The translations under genes and the position numbers were made by a program. A stretch of 64,000 bases of DNA from Symsagittifera roscoffensis (taxonomy: Eukaryota > Xenacoelomorpha > Acoela > Convolutidae): positions 26,330,189 to 26,394,188 of the forward strand of contig NC_087064.1 of assembly GCF_963678635.1 (NCBI RefSeq), written 5' to 3'. Of the stretch, positions 1-10,833 are shown one piece after another; position 1 is the stretch's first letter; every line of letters begins with the position of its first letter. The notes under the pieces were generated by a model. It worked only from the letters and a program-made list of their open reading frames with translations, was not told the origin of the DNA and searched no databases.

Positions 1-1790
1 TGTCTGAGTACTGACAGAACAAAATTTTGTAACTCTAGTGCGTTAGTCACTATTCTACTCAGTTTTTAAAAAAGGTCCAAAAAATTTATTCGCAACGCAG
101 ATTACGTAATGCTTTGCTGTAAAGGTACAAGGAAAATAATATGAAATATTAAACTTCATATTTTCGGGAAAACACTTAAATTTTTTAACCGCGTTTTTTT
201 TGCAAAAAAAAGGTTTTTGAACGTTTAAGTTGACCATGTAGGATCTAAACTTTTTGTGCGGAACACACAAATAAAGAATTAAGCTGCTCTCAATCTCAAT
301 GAAATCCTTCTGAAACCTTAATTATCTCTATGTTCGATATAAGTGCTTGTTAAAAAATCCGAGGTTACCCCTGATTTTTACTCATTAATCGTTCGATTCC
401 ATTAGCTTTGGAAATTTTTTCCCAAATTAATTGGTTGCAAATCTAATTAATTTTCTTAAATTTTCGGCTTTGACCAATCAATCTGGTTTTTTGTGTGTAT
501 AAAATGTAAATCAAAATAAAGCTTTTGGTTTCGTCTTCCATAGAAAAAAAACCAAAAATTACTGCGGTTAAGTAAATAACACAGAAAAATTAATTCTAGC
601 AAGCTTGTATTTTTTTGTTTCTAAAGAGACTCCTCGAACAAAAACAGATGTAGCTGGTTACTTTTCAAGAGTATAACGGAAATTTTTGACCATACTAAAT
701 ATATATTTATTTTGATTTAAAAAACGAAAAATAATGAATTTTTCAAAAAAGTTCTATAAATTACAATAGACGACATTTTTTTTGCTAGTCTAAGGTGTTA
801 CAATACAGTTTTTAATCGAGTATGTTAGCATGTACTTTATCAATTTTCTATAAGACAAAAATGAACACTTTTAGATAACCCAGAAAAATTAATACTTTGG
901 TTCTAAGGTACAAAGAATTGAACAGAAAAATTGAAAAGGTATGAAACCAAAAACTTGACGTCAGTTTATATTAGATAAGCATCCCGGGTGAAAACTTTGG
1001 TAGTAACCAGTTTTTTGTTGATTTGATTTATATCAGTTGCATCTGCCAACTAATTTAATGTTTGACCAACAAAAAATTGAAATTTAAAATTCAGAATTCC
1101 GATTTAATCTAAATCTATTTCCCACACAAATAAAAATTGGAATCGTTCATGAAACTCCATCTTGGACAAATTGCGTTCTTTTTTTTAATATGCTACACGC
1201 GATCAAACAATTAAGCTGAGCTGAACTTCATTGAAAACCTCCTAAAACGTGCTTCATCTCTTGACTCCTCGTGAGTGCTTGATAAAAAAACTTTACAGGA
1301 TATTTGATCATCTACCGTTTGATTCCGTCACGTTTTCATTTCAAAACGTACTAATTTTGTCGAAAATTTGCTACTAAACACAAGCATGTGTCTATGTGAG
1401 ACGTAAGCCAAATTTATGCTTCTAATAACTGTATTCGGTTTTTTTTGTCCATGAAAAAGTTTTATTGATTATCTCAGCCCGGTTAAAAAACATCATGTGG
1501 ATTTTTGTTTTCTCATATGATATTCAGTGGTGAACCAATGGACTATACAACAAAATCACTTTAACAAAATCAAAAAACACGGAGATTGAAAAAGCTTGCT
1601 AGATTCTCGTTTCAAAAACAGAAGTACCCAGCCACTGTACAAGTGAATTTAAATGTTCGCCAAAAATTTCTATTTTTCTACGACGGAAAAAAATCCACAA
1701 AAAAATTAAATCTTGATGAAATTGCCTCTCCTTTTCTTTTTCTTCATTACGTTTTGAATTCGAAGCATTTTTTCAAAAACTTGTAAATAA
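1..1790. repeat. Copy A of a long left-end repeat
   Basis: Bases 1-618 match 2818-3436 closely and in the same order. Bases 619-1790 match about 4228-5400. The window opens inside the repeat, so its true left end is unknown. Shorter motifs recur inside each copy about every 1 kb, for example the CAAAAACAGA motif near 641, 1614, 2653, 4252 and 5233, so the unit itself looks built from diverged monomers of about 1 kb. The small ORF at 1586-1786 has a relative at 5083-5427, but both simply follow the repeat and I see no protein family in them. Likely a satellite-like or transposon-derived repeat. Confidence 0.85.
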
Positions 1791-2817
1791 TTAGAAAAAC
1801 TAAGAATTCTATTAACAATAAAAATCCGTTCGCCACCAAAAAAACTTGAGCTTAGAGTTGTAAAGAGAAAGTTTGAATTTGACATGTTCAATTTTTTCCC
1901 TTCTCTAAGAAAAAAAAATATATCAAAACTTTTTTTGGTCTACTTTTTGCAAAATGCACTTGTTTTGAAATCAAATTCATCCATAGCTAGGCATGTTCCT
2001 AAAACGTTCCTTGTTTTTGGTTTTCAGTTGTGTTCTCACTAAAAATTTCTCATTTGAGTACCTGGTGACATATATTGTTCAATTCAATCAGATTTTGACT
2101 TCCAAATTTTTTCAAATCGGTGTATTTTGTTACAAAACTTTATAAATCTGCTGTTATTTTGGCTTTGACCGGTCAATGGTTTTCTTGTGTCTATGAGAAG
2201 GTCAATGAAAAATGAGCTTCTAAACTTGTTTTCCATAAGAGTGAAGCCAGAAAATGCAGCGGATGAGGAAGTCCTCAGAAATGTTGTTACCAGTTAGTCA
2301 TTGCTGGATTGATATTTTGGAAAATAATGAATATTTTGGTCGAATTTTGATTTAATTGAAACCTTACCTTTCAGCATACAATCAACAAAACATCGAAACT
2401 GGAAGAAACATTGTATAAAATTGATGAAATCACAGTTGTAACGGCTTGACCTACTGGGATGTGTGGTTGAACATTTGAATTGGCGAACACTTATTGTATC
2501 ATTCAGGGTGAGTATCAAAATCCGGTTAAAATAACTTAAAAGAACTTGTAGGCTTTCATGTGAAACTATGCGATTTCACTTGATTTAAAAAATAACATCT
2601 GTTTAAACAAAAACTAAGATGAAGACTAAAAGTTTGTTCTAAACTCATTTCAAAAACAGAAATATCTGGTTGCTGTTCAAGTAAAATAAACTAAACCCAT
2701 CATACTGACTGAGCAAAGACTTTTAAAATAAAGAAACTTTATAAAAAGTTTGAGATTAAACTGTTTTTTTTTTATTTTTTTTATAAACTACTATAGACAG
2801 CAGACGTAATTTCCACT
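1791..2817. other. Spacer between the two repeat copies
   Basis: About 1 kb with no close second copy. It still contains diverged traces of the sub-unit motifs: a TTTGACCGGTCAAT block near 2163 followed by a CTTCCATAAGA-like block near 2230, and a CAAAAACAGAA block near 2652. I see no gene. Confidence 0.5.
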
Positions 2818-5400
2818 TGTCTGAGTACTGACAGAACAAAATTTTGTAACTCTAGTGCGTTAGTCACTATTCTACTCAGTTTTTAAAAAAGGTCGAAAAA
2901 ATTTATTCGCAACTCAGATTACGTAATGCTTTGCTGTAAAGGTACAAGGAAAATAATATGAAATATTAAACTTCATATTTTCGGGAAAACACTTAAATTT
3001 TTTGACCGCATTTTTTTCTTGCAAAAAAAGATTTTCGAACGTTTAAGTTGACCATGTATGATCTGAACTTTTTGTGCGCAACACACAAATAAACAATTAG
3101 GCTGCTCTCAAACTCAATGAAATCCTTCTGAAACCTAAATTATCTCTAAGTTCGATATAAGTGCTTGTTAAAAAATCCGAGGTTACCCCTAACTTTTAAT
3201 CATTAATCGTTCGATTCCATTTGCTTTGGAATTTTTTTTCCAAACTAATTGGTTGCAAATCCAACTAAATTTCTTAAATTTTCGGCTTTGACCAATCAAT
3301 CTGGTTTATTGTGTATATAAAATGTAAATCAAAATAAAGCTATTGAATTCGTCTTCCATAGAAAAGAAACCAAAAATTGCTGCGGTTAAGCAAATGGCAC
3401 AGAAAAATTAATTCTAGCAAGCTTGAATTTTTTGTTTCAAAAATTTCATTTAATTTTCCTGATTTTTTTTTGTAAAATTTTTATGAGCAAAAAGCACAGA
3501 AACAGTCTAGCGAACAGTCTAGCAGTCGGGAGTGAATTATAGAGGATATAATGCTTAGAAAGGTCAAAACTTGACTATGTGGAAGTGTTAATTTTCAGCC
3601 GATATTTGATTGATGGAGTTAATCAAATTTATCGACACTTGAACAAATTAAATTGCGGTTGGAATGGCTGTAAAACATTTTTCTGACCATAGAAAGAGGA
3701 AAGAGGTTCAAACTAAAGATTTTTTAAGTTGAGGTTCAAAACGAATTTTGTGAGAAAAAATTGATAAATTAGAATTAACGTCAGCTTTTTTCCAGTAACC
3801 TAAGTCTTTACAAATTAATTTTTTTTTTTCTGAAAAAAAATTTAGTCGCTACGAAGCATCTTAATTTGTCTTCCATAAGAAAAACTAGAAATTTTTGCGG
3901 CTGAGCATATGGCTTCAAAAATGTTTAATCGAACTCTTGTTTCTTTTTTTCAAAGAAATCAAATATTTAACCTTAAACGTTTTTTTTTGGAGAGGTAGAG
4001 AGAATAGAGAATCCCAAGTTGTACCAGCTAATTATAGCGGGAGTATTATATGGAGCAGATGATGAGTAGATTGATCAAAATTTGACCAAATTGGAGTTAG
4101 AACGGATGAACAACTTGATCTCATGCGACGTATCTCTCACTAGTTGTTGCGGTGAACAATTATTTTATCATTGAAAATTTACACCGAGTATCCAAGGCTG
4201 TTTCAAGTTTTTGAAGACACATGTACATTCTCTAAAGAGACTCCTCGAACAAAAACAGATGTAGCTGGTTACTTTTCAAGAGTATAACAGAAATTTTTGA
4301 CCATATTAAATAAAGAAGTATTTTGATTTAAAAAATGGAAAAAAAATGAATTTTTCAGAAAAATTCGATAAATTACAATAGATGACATTTTTTCTGCTAG
4401 TCTAAGGTTTTACAATACAGCTTTTTATCAAATATGTTAGTATGTACTTTATCAATTTACTATAAGACAAAAATGAATACTTATAGATAACGCAGAAAAA
4501 CTAATAATTTGGTTCTAAGGTACAAAGAATTGAACAGAAAAAATGAAAAAGTATGACGTCAGTTTATATTAGATAAGCGACCCGTGTGAAAACTTTCGTA
4601 GTAACCAGTTTTTTGTTGGTTTGATTGAAATCAGTTGCATCTGCCAACTATTTTAATGTTTCACCAACAAAAAATTGAGTTTTAAAATTCAGAATTCCGA
4701 TTTAATCTAAATCTATTTCCCACACAAATAAAAATTGGAATGGTTCTTGACTCTATCTTGGACAAATTGCGTTCTTTTTTTAATATGCAACACGCGATCA
4801 AACAATTGAGCGGAGCTGAACTTCATTGAAAACCTCCTAAAACCTGCATTATCTCTTGATTCCTCGTAAGTGCTTGATACAATAACTTTACAGGGTATGT
4901 GATCATCTACCGTTTGATTCCGTCACGTTTTGATTTCAAAACGTACTAATTTTGTTGAAAATTTGCTACTAAATACAAGCTTTGACCCGATCAATCGTGT
5001 TTTCTTGTGTCTATGTGAGACGTAAGCCAAATATATACTTCTAATAACTGTATTCGGTTTTTTTGTCCATGAAAATTTTGTATTGATTATCTCAGCCCGG
5101 TTGAAAAACATCATTTGGATTTTTGTTTTCTCATATGATATTCATTGGTGCAACCAATGGACTATACAACAATATCACTTTAACAAAATCAAAGAACGGA
5201 CATTGAAAAAGCTTGCTAGATTCTCGTTTCAAAAACAGAAGTACCGAGTTACTGTACAAGTGAATTTAAATCTTCGCCAAAATTTTCTATTTTTCTACGA
5301 CGGAAAAAAATCCACAAAAAACAAAAAAATTGATAAAATCTCCTCCCCTTTTTCCTTTTCATTGTTCAAAGTTTTTTTTAGATTGTTTTGGAAACAGCTA
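2818..5400. repeat. Copy B of the left-end repeat, with 0.8 kb of extra sequence
   Basis: Same sequence and orientation as copy A. Bases from about 3437 to 4227 have no counterpart at the matching place in copy A, where the flanks are joined directly at about 618/619. Either copy B gained this segment or copy A lost it. The extra segment contains sub-unit-like motifs (CTTCCATAAGAAAA near 3869), which favours unequal exchange between monomers over a foreign insertion. Confidence 0.85.
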
Positions 5401-5612
5401 ATGTTTTCAACGACGACTAGTATGTAAAAATGGACACTTTACAAATGAGCACACAAAGTTAATTTTTGATTGAAACAAGACAAAAAAATCGTTTCACTAC
5501 AACATATATAATTAGTAATCAAAACAAAAGCAAAAAATAAAAAAATAAAAGATTGACAAAAATTTCAAAAGTTTTTGAAAATCTGCCCCTCGAAAGAATA
5601 TACACACAAACA

Positions 5613-5863
5613 CAAGGGCGGATCTACTGTTTTCTCGAGGGCGCGGATTTTAACTAGTTTTTGAAAAAATGGATGACCTTTTTTGCAAGGTCCATCAAAA
5701 TGATTTTCTGAGTTTTCCCAGAACACTATAAACATCCTACTTTGGACGAAACTTTGCGCCAAAGGTGAATTTTTGATGAAACAGAAAACAATAACGAGTT
5801 CGGGCACTTTTTGGAAAAGTTTTGACAAAAATTGCGTTTTCGAAAAAAAGTCAAAAAAAGTCA
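5613..5863 (+). mobile_element. hAT-type MITE, left part, cut by the assembly gap
   Basis: It begins CAAGGGCGGATCTACT and continues TTTTCTCGAGG. This matches the start (CAGGGGCGGATCTAGG) of the complete element at 21597-21940. The body also matches: 'tttttgaaaaa', 'gggcactttttggaaaagt' and runs of 'tcaaaaaa'. The right terminus falls in, or was lost at, the N-run that follows. Confidence 0.7.
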
Positions 5864-6063
5864 NNNNNNNNNNNNNNNNNNNNNNNNNNNNNNNNNNNNN
5901 NNNNNNNNNNNNNNNNNNNNNNNNNNNNNNNNNNNNNNNNNNNNNNNNNNNNNNNNNNNNNNNNNNNNNNNNNNNNNNNNNNNNNNNNNNNNNNNNNNNN
6001 NNNNNNNNNNNNNNNNNNNNNNNNNNNNNNNNNNNNNNNNNNNNNNNNNNNNNNNNNNNNNNN
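5864..6063. other. Assembly gap (200 N)
   Basis: Exactly 200 undetermined bases. The gap sits between a MITE and a tandem duplication, so it was probably caused by repeats. ORFs spanning it are artefacts. Confidence 0.99.
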
Positions 6064-7260
6064 TTCAAACAGAAATTACAATTTTTTTTCGTTTTGATAT
6101 TCGATAAAAATTTCTGCATGAAAATATGAAAAATTTTATAACCGTTTTTTGAGTTTTTTCATTTGTCTTTTTTTTATTCATGTGTCACAAAACTTTTGTC
6201 AGAAATGACTACTTTACTATCATTTTTAAAGGAAGTTTTTGTTTTTCAATCAGATCTTCTCATCGATCAGAAAAAGCTTAGTCTTTCGTTCTCATTGGTC
6301 AGATCAGATCATGGCAACACGAATAAAAATGAACTCCATATAAAAAAATGAACTTCCTGTGCTAAGTGCACAACATCCGGCTATCCTTGCTTTTAATCGG
6401 GTTTTGTTCTTCCAAGGAAACTTTATTGAACTCACATATCTTTTAAAGTTGCATTGAAAAAAGTTTTTTGATAGGAAACATGAGAGAGTGAACAAATTTT
6501 ATCAATTTGCGTGTAAAGTTGTGTGTAGAGGGATTAATTGAAAAAAAACGAAAACTTTTTAATCGATATTTGCTTTCATCTAAACAATTGTGTATATTTC
6601 CGCCAGTTTTTTGGCATATTTTTTGAAAACATTTATTGGTTAGAGTAACTCGGAGCGAATAAAGCTGGCGAACAGTTTCATAAAAGCTTGTAACTCAACA
6701 TTTTTTTGTTTTGATATTCGATCAAATTTTCTGTATGAAAATATGAAAAATTTTACAACCGTTTTTTGAGTTTTTTCATTTGTTTTTTGTTTTTTTTTTC
6801 TATTCATGTGTCACAAAACTTTTGTCAGAAATGACTACTTTAATATCATTTTTAAATGAAACTTTGTTTTTCAATCAGATCTTCTCATCGATCAGAAAAA
6901 GCTTAGTCTTTCGTTCTCATTGGTCAGATCAGATCATGACAACACGAATAAAAATGAACTCAATATAAAAAAAATGAACTTTCTGTGCTAAGTGCACAAC
7001 ATCCGGCTATCCTTGCTTTTAATCGGGTTTTGTTCTTCCAAGGAAACTTTATTGAACTCATATATCATTTAAAGTTGCATTGAAGAACCTTTTTTGATAG
7101 GAAACATGAGAGAGTGAACAAATTTCCTCAATTTTCGTGTAAAGTTGTGTGTAGAGGGATTAATTGAAAAAATAACGAAAACTTTTTAATCGATATTTGC
7201 TTTCACCTAAACAATTGTTTATATTTCCGACAGTTTTTTTGTGCATATTTTTTGACGAAT
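6064..7260. repeat. Tandem duplication with a 617-bp period
   Basis: The motif GTTTTGATATTCGAT occurs at 6091 and 6708. From there both copies run in parallel through a CATCCGGCTATCCTTGC block (about 6373 and 6991) to 'tatttccg(c/a)cagttttttt' (about 6595 and 7212). Differences are scattered substitutions and small indels. The first copy begins at the gap edge, so more copies may lie inside it. No ORF is shared convincingly between the copies. Confidence 0.85.
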
Positions 7261-10200
7261 TTAAGTTTTCACGTCTTCGTCACTTTTAATGATATTAGCT
7301 GAGACACGGGCTGAAATTGTTTTAAAAAGCTGGTGAAACTATTTAGATGGATCAAAAGGAAAAAACACTTTATATAAACTTCCTAGTTTTAAGTGAAACT
7401 AACATAGAGTGCTGCGGAAACTTCAGCCATTGTACAAAAATTTAGCGCATTTTTTCAGTTTAATTTTTTGTTGCAAGTTGGCGACTAATTTCAGGTGTGT
7501 TTAATTCCAGATGCGCAATGTTTGGAGGTTAGCCTTGGATTCGAACCACGTTTCTCGAGATGAAAGGAATGAAAGTATTACCATCAGATTCCGGTTCAAG
7601 TAATTTTGTTAATTGAAATTCATATGGCAGAAAAATGACTTTTTGTCTATGGTTTAATATTAAGCCAACAGTGTCCTACAAGTTAAAACGAGCCAATTTA
7701 ACGCCGTACATTTTATTAATTGAACATTTCACTACTAAACAATTTAAGTCAACAACAATTTACCTCCTATTTTATAAAGTAACACCAAAACTAATGCTGC
7801 ACGCACTCCTTACCTTAAGTCCTATCAGACCAGAAAAAAACCTGCAATTAACGCTCGCATGAAATTAAAAAACTTGGTTTATTTCAGTTATACATGCTAA
7901 AAAGAGACTTCCTAAATTAAAGGCTCTTATCGACAAATAGATGTTTCACTAAACCATGACAAATAGTTATTTCTGACTGTCATTTTAAGTTGTAATCAAA
8001 TGATAGCAAACGCAAACATCAAAAACAAAACATGATTGAGTTTTTTTTCGATACACAATTTCAATTAAACACAGCCAATTCTTATAGCGTCCGGCCACGA
8101 ACATTACTTGAATCAAAAAGACAAAATTACCGAAAACTGGAAATGCTCACCATACACATAAATGTCCTCCCAAAATAAAGAAAGACTGATTCAAATGGCT
8201 GCGCGCACTTTTAAAAAGGTAGATGTAAATAAACCACGCATTTCCCCGGCGCAAATTTCAAGATCCCTGAAATTTTGCGAATTTTTATACCGTATGACAG
8301 TAAATCAAATGATCACGAGCGAATCATTTTTGCGCGATGACCAGAAAATGCTGACAGTTTTATAAAAACTCATCTTTTGAGTTAGCCGATGAAATTTTTA
8401 AAAAATTATTCATAAAATCAGGAAGATTCAATTTATTTTAGTGTATCTGGTATTGCAATGGCTATCATATACGCTTTCTCTCCCCCCCCCCCCAAAAAAG
8501 GTTTTTGCAGGTTTTAATTGTCTTAGCACTCAACTGCCATCCTGACAAATTTGTTTGACTTTTTGAGCAAGCCGTTTTCAGTCGTTCAAAAAACAAAACC
8601 CCGGAGCAAATTTATTGGGTTTTTTTTTCATTCTCAGAGATTAGATTTATATTACATATCTCAGAAATAGATGTAAAAATTCTAAAAATAGGGTCTGAAA
8701 GTGATCGATTTTGCGCTGGCCTTAAAATGCTGCATTCCCTGGTAATTGGAAATCAAGAAAAGATCTGCGAGGCCTGAGATTTGATCGATCCCGACAGTCA
8801 AATACATGCGACTTTAGAACCCGAAAAAAATCAAAAAAAGACAAATTGTGTCTGTACTTTGGCTCTACCTATATAAAAATCTTGGTGCCAAAGCATGAAG
8901 TTTTTTCCCACCCTCCTTTTGGAACCAGCAAAATGCGGCCGTGGGTTAGATTGCTGAACGAAATATGCTGTCGAAGATTGATTTTTCAGCGGAACCCACT
9001 CAAATATGTGAAAAGTAGTGAGCGGCCTGCAAAAAAACGCTTCCGTACAAAAACCGAGTGACCAAAAACCGAGATGCATCGAGTAGCCATAAGTTAACAA
9101 ACAGAAAAAATATGTGTATCAAATGTGAGAGTGCAAAACTTTATGTGTCTTAACCAAAACAAAACGGATGTAAATTGTTACAGAGCGTTATCTTGTTTGT
9201 ATTAAGACAGTGTAAAATTTGTCTCAATTTTGAATAATCAATCGTACAATCAAAATTTAGTTTTAAGCCCTATATAAATTTTTGTCAGCTTTTTTGAAAA
9301 AACGTTCCACTGCAGACTCCCAGAACATGTAATTAAACCTAAAAACTTGACTCGTGCACTAGCAATTAAAATCCAGGTCAATCGTCCTGGTTTTTGGTGA
9401 GCTAGTTTAGGACTAGGGGCTGCCAAATCCTTTAGCGTTGCTTTATCTGCCAATTTTTTCAAACAAGCTGAAGAAAGCGATCAGGTTACAGGTTTAAGTT
9501 CGAGAATATGATTCAAAACTTGAAGGATTTTTAGCTTTTTGTCATTGATTTAACTTTTTTCTTTACTGTTCCGGCTGAAAATATTCAGAAAATCAGGCAA
9601 TTTTAGTGAAGGACCATCTAAACTTTTGCAGGCCTGTTGAAGTTTATTGAACGATTTTTTCTTTGTGGCTCAAATCGTTTAAGCAATCCAAATTACTGAC
9701 ACGGCCATTTCTCTTCAAAAATTGCGCAAATTCCCCTCTGAAATTAGATTATTTTTCCTTTTGAAGTAAGATGGTTTTAAATTATAGAAATGGTTTTAAA
9801 CTGTAGTGATGTTTAATTGCTAAAGCATCAAAAAAAGTAGAGATTGTATGAGGCTAAAATGTTTTTGTGGTATGGGGTTAAGAGTTACAAAGGGGGAAAC
9901 CGAGCCAATAATTTGTTTTCAAAATTTGATGAAAAATGATTGGCAGACTGTTGATAGTTCTCTGCGATATTTGGATGCTGTCGTGCCATTTAAGTTAAAT
10001 ACGATGTCTCGATGAAAAATGAGATAAAATCAAGTCTCGCAACAATTCACTGCATTTTATCTCCAATTATAATAAAAAAAAATCATTTATTGTCTCAAAA
10101 CTATTATTTGAAGAGCAAGAAATTTTTCACTTTCTTATGCAAATGTTTTCAATATTTATCAAACTCGAATGTATGCGTAACAGTCCCTATACTTTTCTGG

Positions 10201-10289
10201 TCAGTAAAATAATTGCCTGATTTTCTGATGACAGCATCATAAAATTTGTTTTATGACTTCAATTTTTGACGACCAAAGCTAAAATTGTT
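7261..10289. other. Intergenic DNA downstream of the kinesin gene
   Basis: I see no supported gene. The ORF at 8162-8365 (67 codons, plus strand) has no recognisable family. A run of ten C at about 8483-8492 is a simple repeat. A tRNA-like remnant at 7530-7600 is listed separately. Confidence 0.5.
7530..7600 (-). repeat. tRNA-like SINE head or tRNA relic
   Basis: On the minus strand there is a perfect B-box, GGTTCGAATCC (7537-7547). An A-box/D-arm-like CTGATGGTAAT lies about 40 nt upstream (7578-7588). That spacing suits a tRNA-derived pol III promoter. I cannot fold a full cloverleaf, so this is a SINE head or decayed tRNA and not a working tRNA gene. Confidence 0.45.
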
Positions 10290-10540
10290 ATTAAAGAGTC
10301 ATCTATATCATCTATATACTAATTTTGAAGGGGAGAGCGCAAAAAAAACAAATTGGTCAAAAAACCAAAAAAAAAGGTTGACATATTTTTCGTATTAAAA
10401 TTTTCATATTAAATATGTATGATGCCCATCTCTAGTTATTGGAGCTTTTTAAAACTTTTTCCTGAAAAAAAGAAAAAAAAACAAAAAAAACAAGACCTAT
10501 ATAAGAGTCTTCACTACGTTCATTAATCTTATACATTTGA
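10290..10540 (+). repeat. Dispersed repeat family R1, short copy
   Basis: It shares the terminal block 'cctgaaaaaaagaaaa', then an AAGAC...GTCTT hairpin around a TATATAA core (10492-10511), then 'cactacgttcatta'. Other copies lie at 30060-30600, 47833-48510 and 55440-56135, all in the same orientation. No coding capacity is seen. Confidence 0.6.
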
Positions 10541-10542
10541 AT

Positions 10543-10738
10543 TTAAGGTGCACATGCAAACCAATCCGATACAAAACAGTCCGGTTTAAGGTCGCCGGTG
10601 GGCGTGCTGTGCACGCGTCGCCGCTTTGCGGCGATAACCAGCTCTAAATTTTGTATTAAGTCCTACCCTCTGTTGGCATTTTCATACTTTTCCGGACTGT
10701 TTTGTATAGGATTGTTTTGTACAGACACGGGACTTTAA
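10543..10738. mobile_element. Inverted-repeat MITE flanked by TTAA
   Basis: The left arm (10553-10584) contains ATACAAAACAGTCCGG. The right arm (10692-10724) contains its complement CCGGACTGTTTTGTAT. The match of about 30 bp is imperfect only towards the ends. TTAA occurs just outside both arms (10543-10546 and 10735-10738), as expected for a piggyBac-type TTAA target duplication. The core is strikingly GC-rich for this locus and contains a small CCGCTTTGCGG hairpin. The outermost bases of the two ends differ, so the exact boundaries are uncertain. Confidence 0.6.
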
Positions 10739-10809
10739 ATAGAAAAATTGAATTCAATTATTGTGCTCAACTAAAAGTTGCGAAGAGAAGTAAAATATAT
10801 TGAGTTTTG

Positions 10810-10815
10810 TTTATT
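10810..10815 (-). terminator. Poly(A) signal of the kinesin gene
   Basis: AATAAA on the minus strand lies 18 nt past the stop codon of the last exon, which is a tandem TAATGA. This implies a very short 3' UTR of about 40-60 nt if it is used. Confidence 0.5.
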
Positions 10816-10833
10816 GAAGCAAAGTTTTTATCA

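Noticed and set aside
1586-1786. Conserved protein shared with 5083-5427
   Set aside because: The similarity is explained by the nucleotide repeat. The two frames differ by indels and end differently, with no domain.
5565-6129. ORFs on both strands spanning the N-run
   Set aside because: They are translated through undetermined bases and have no evidential value.
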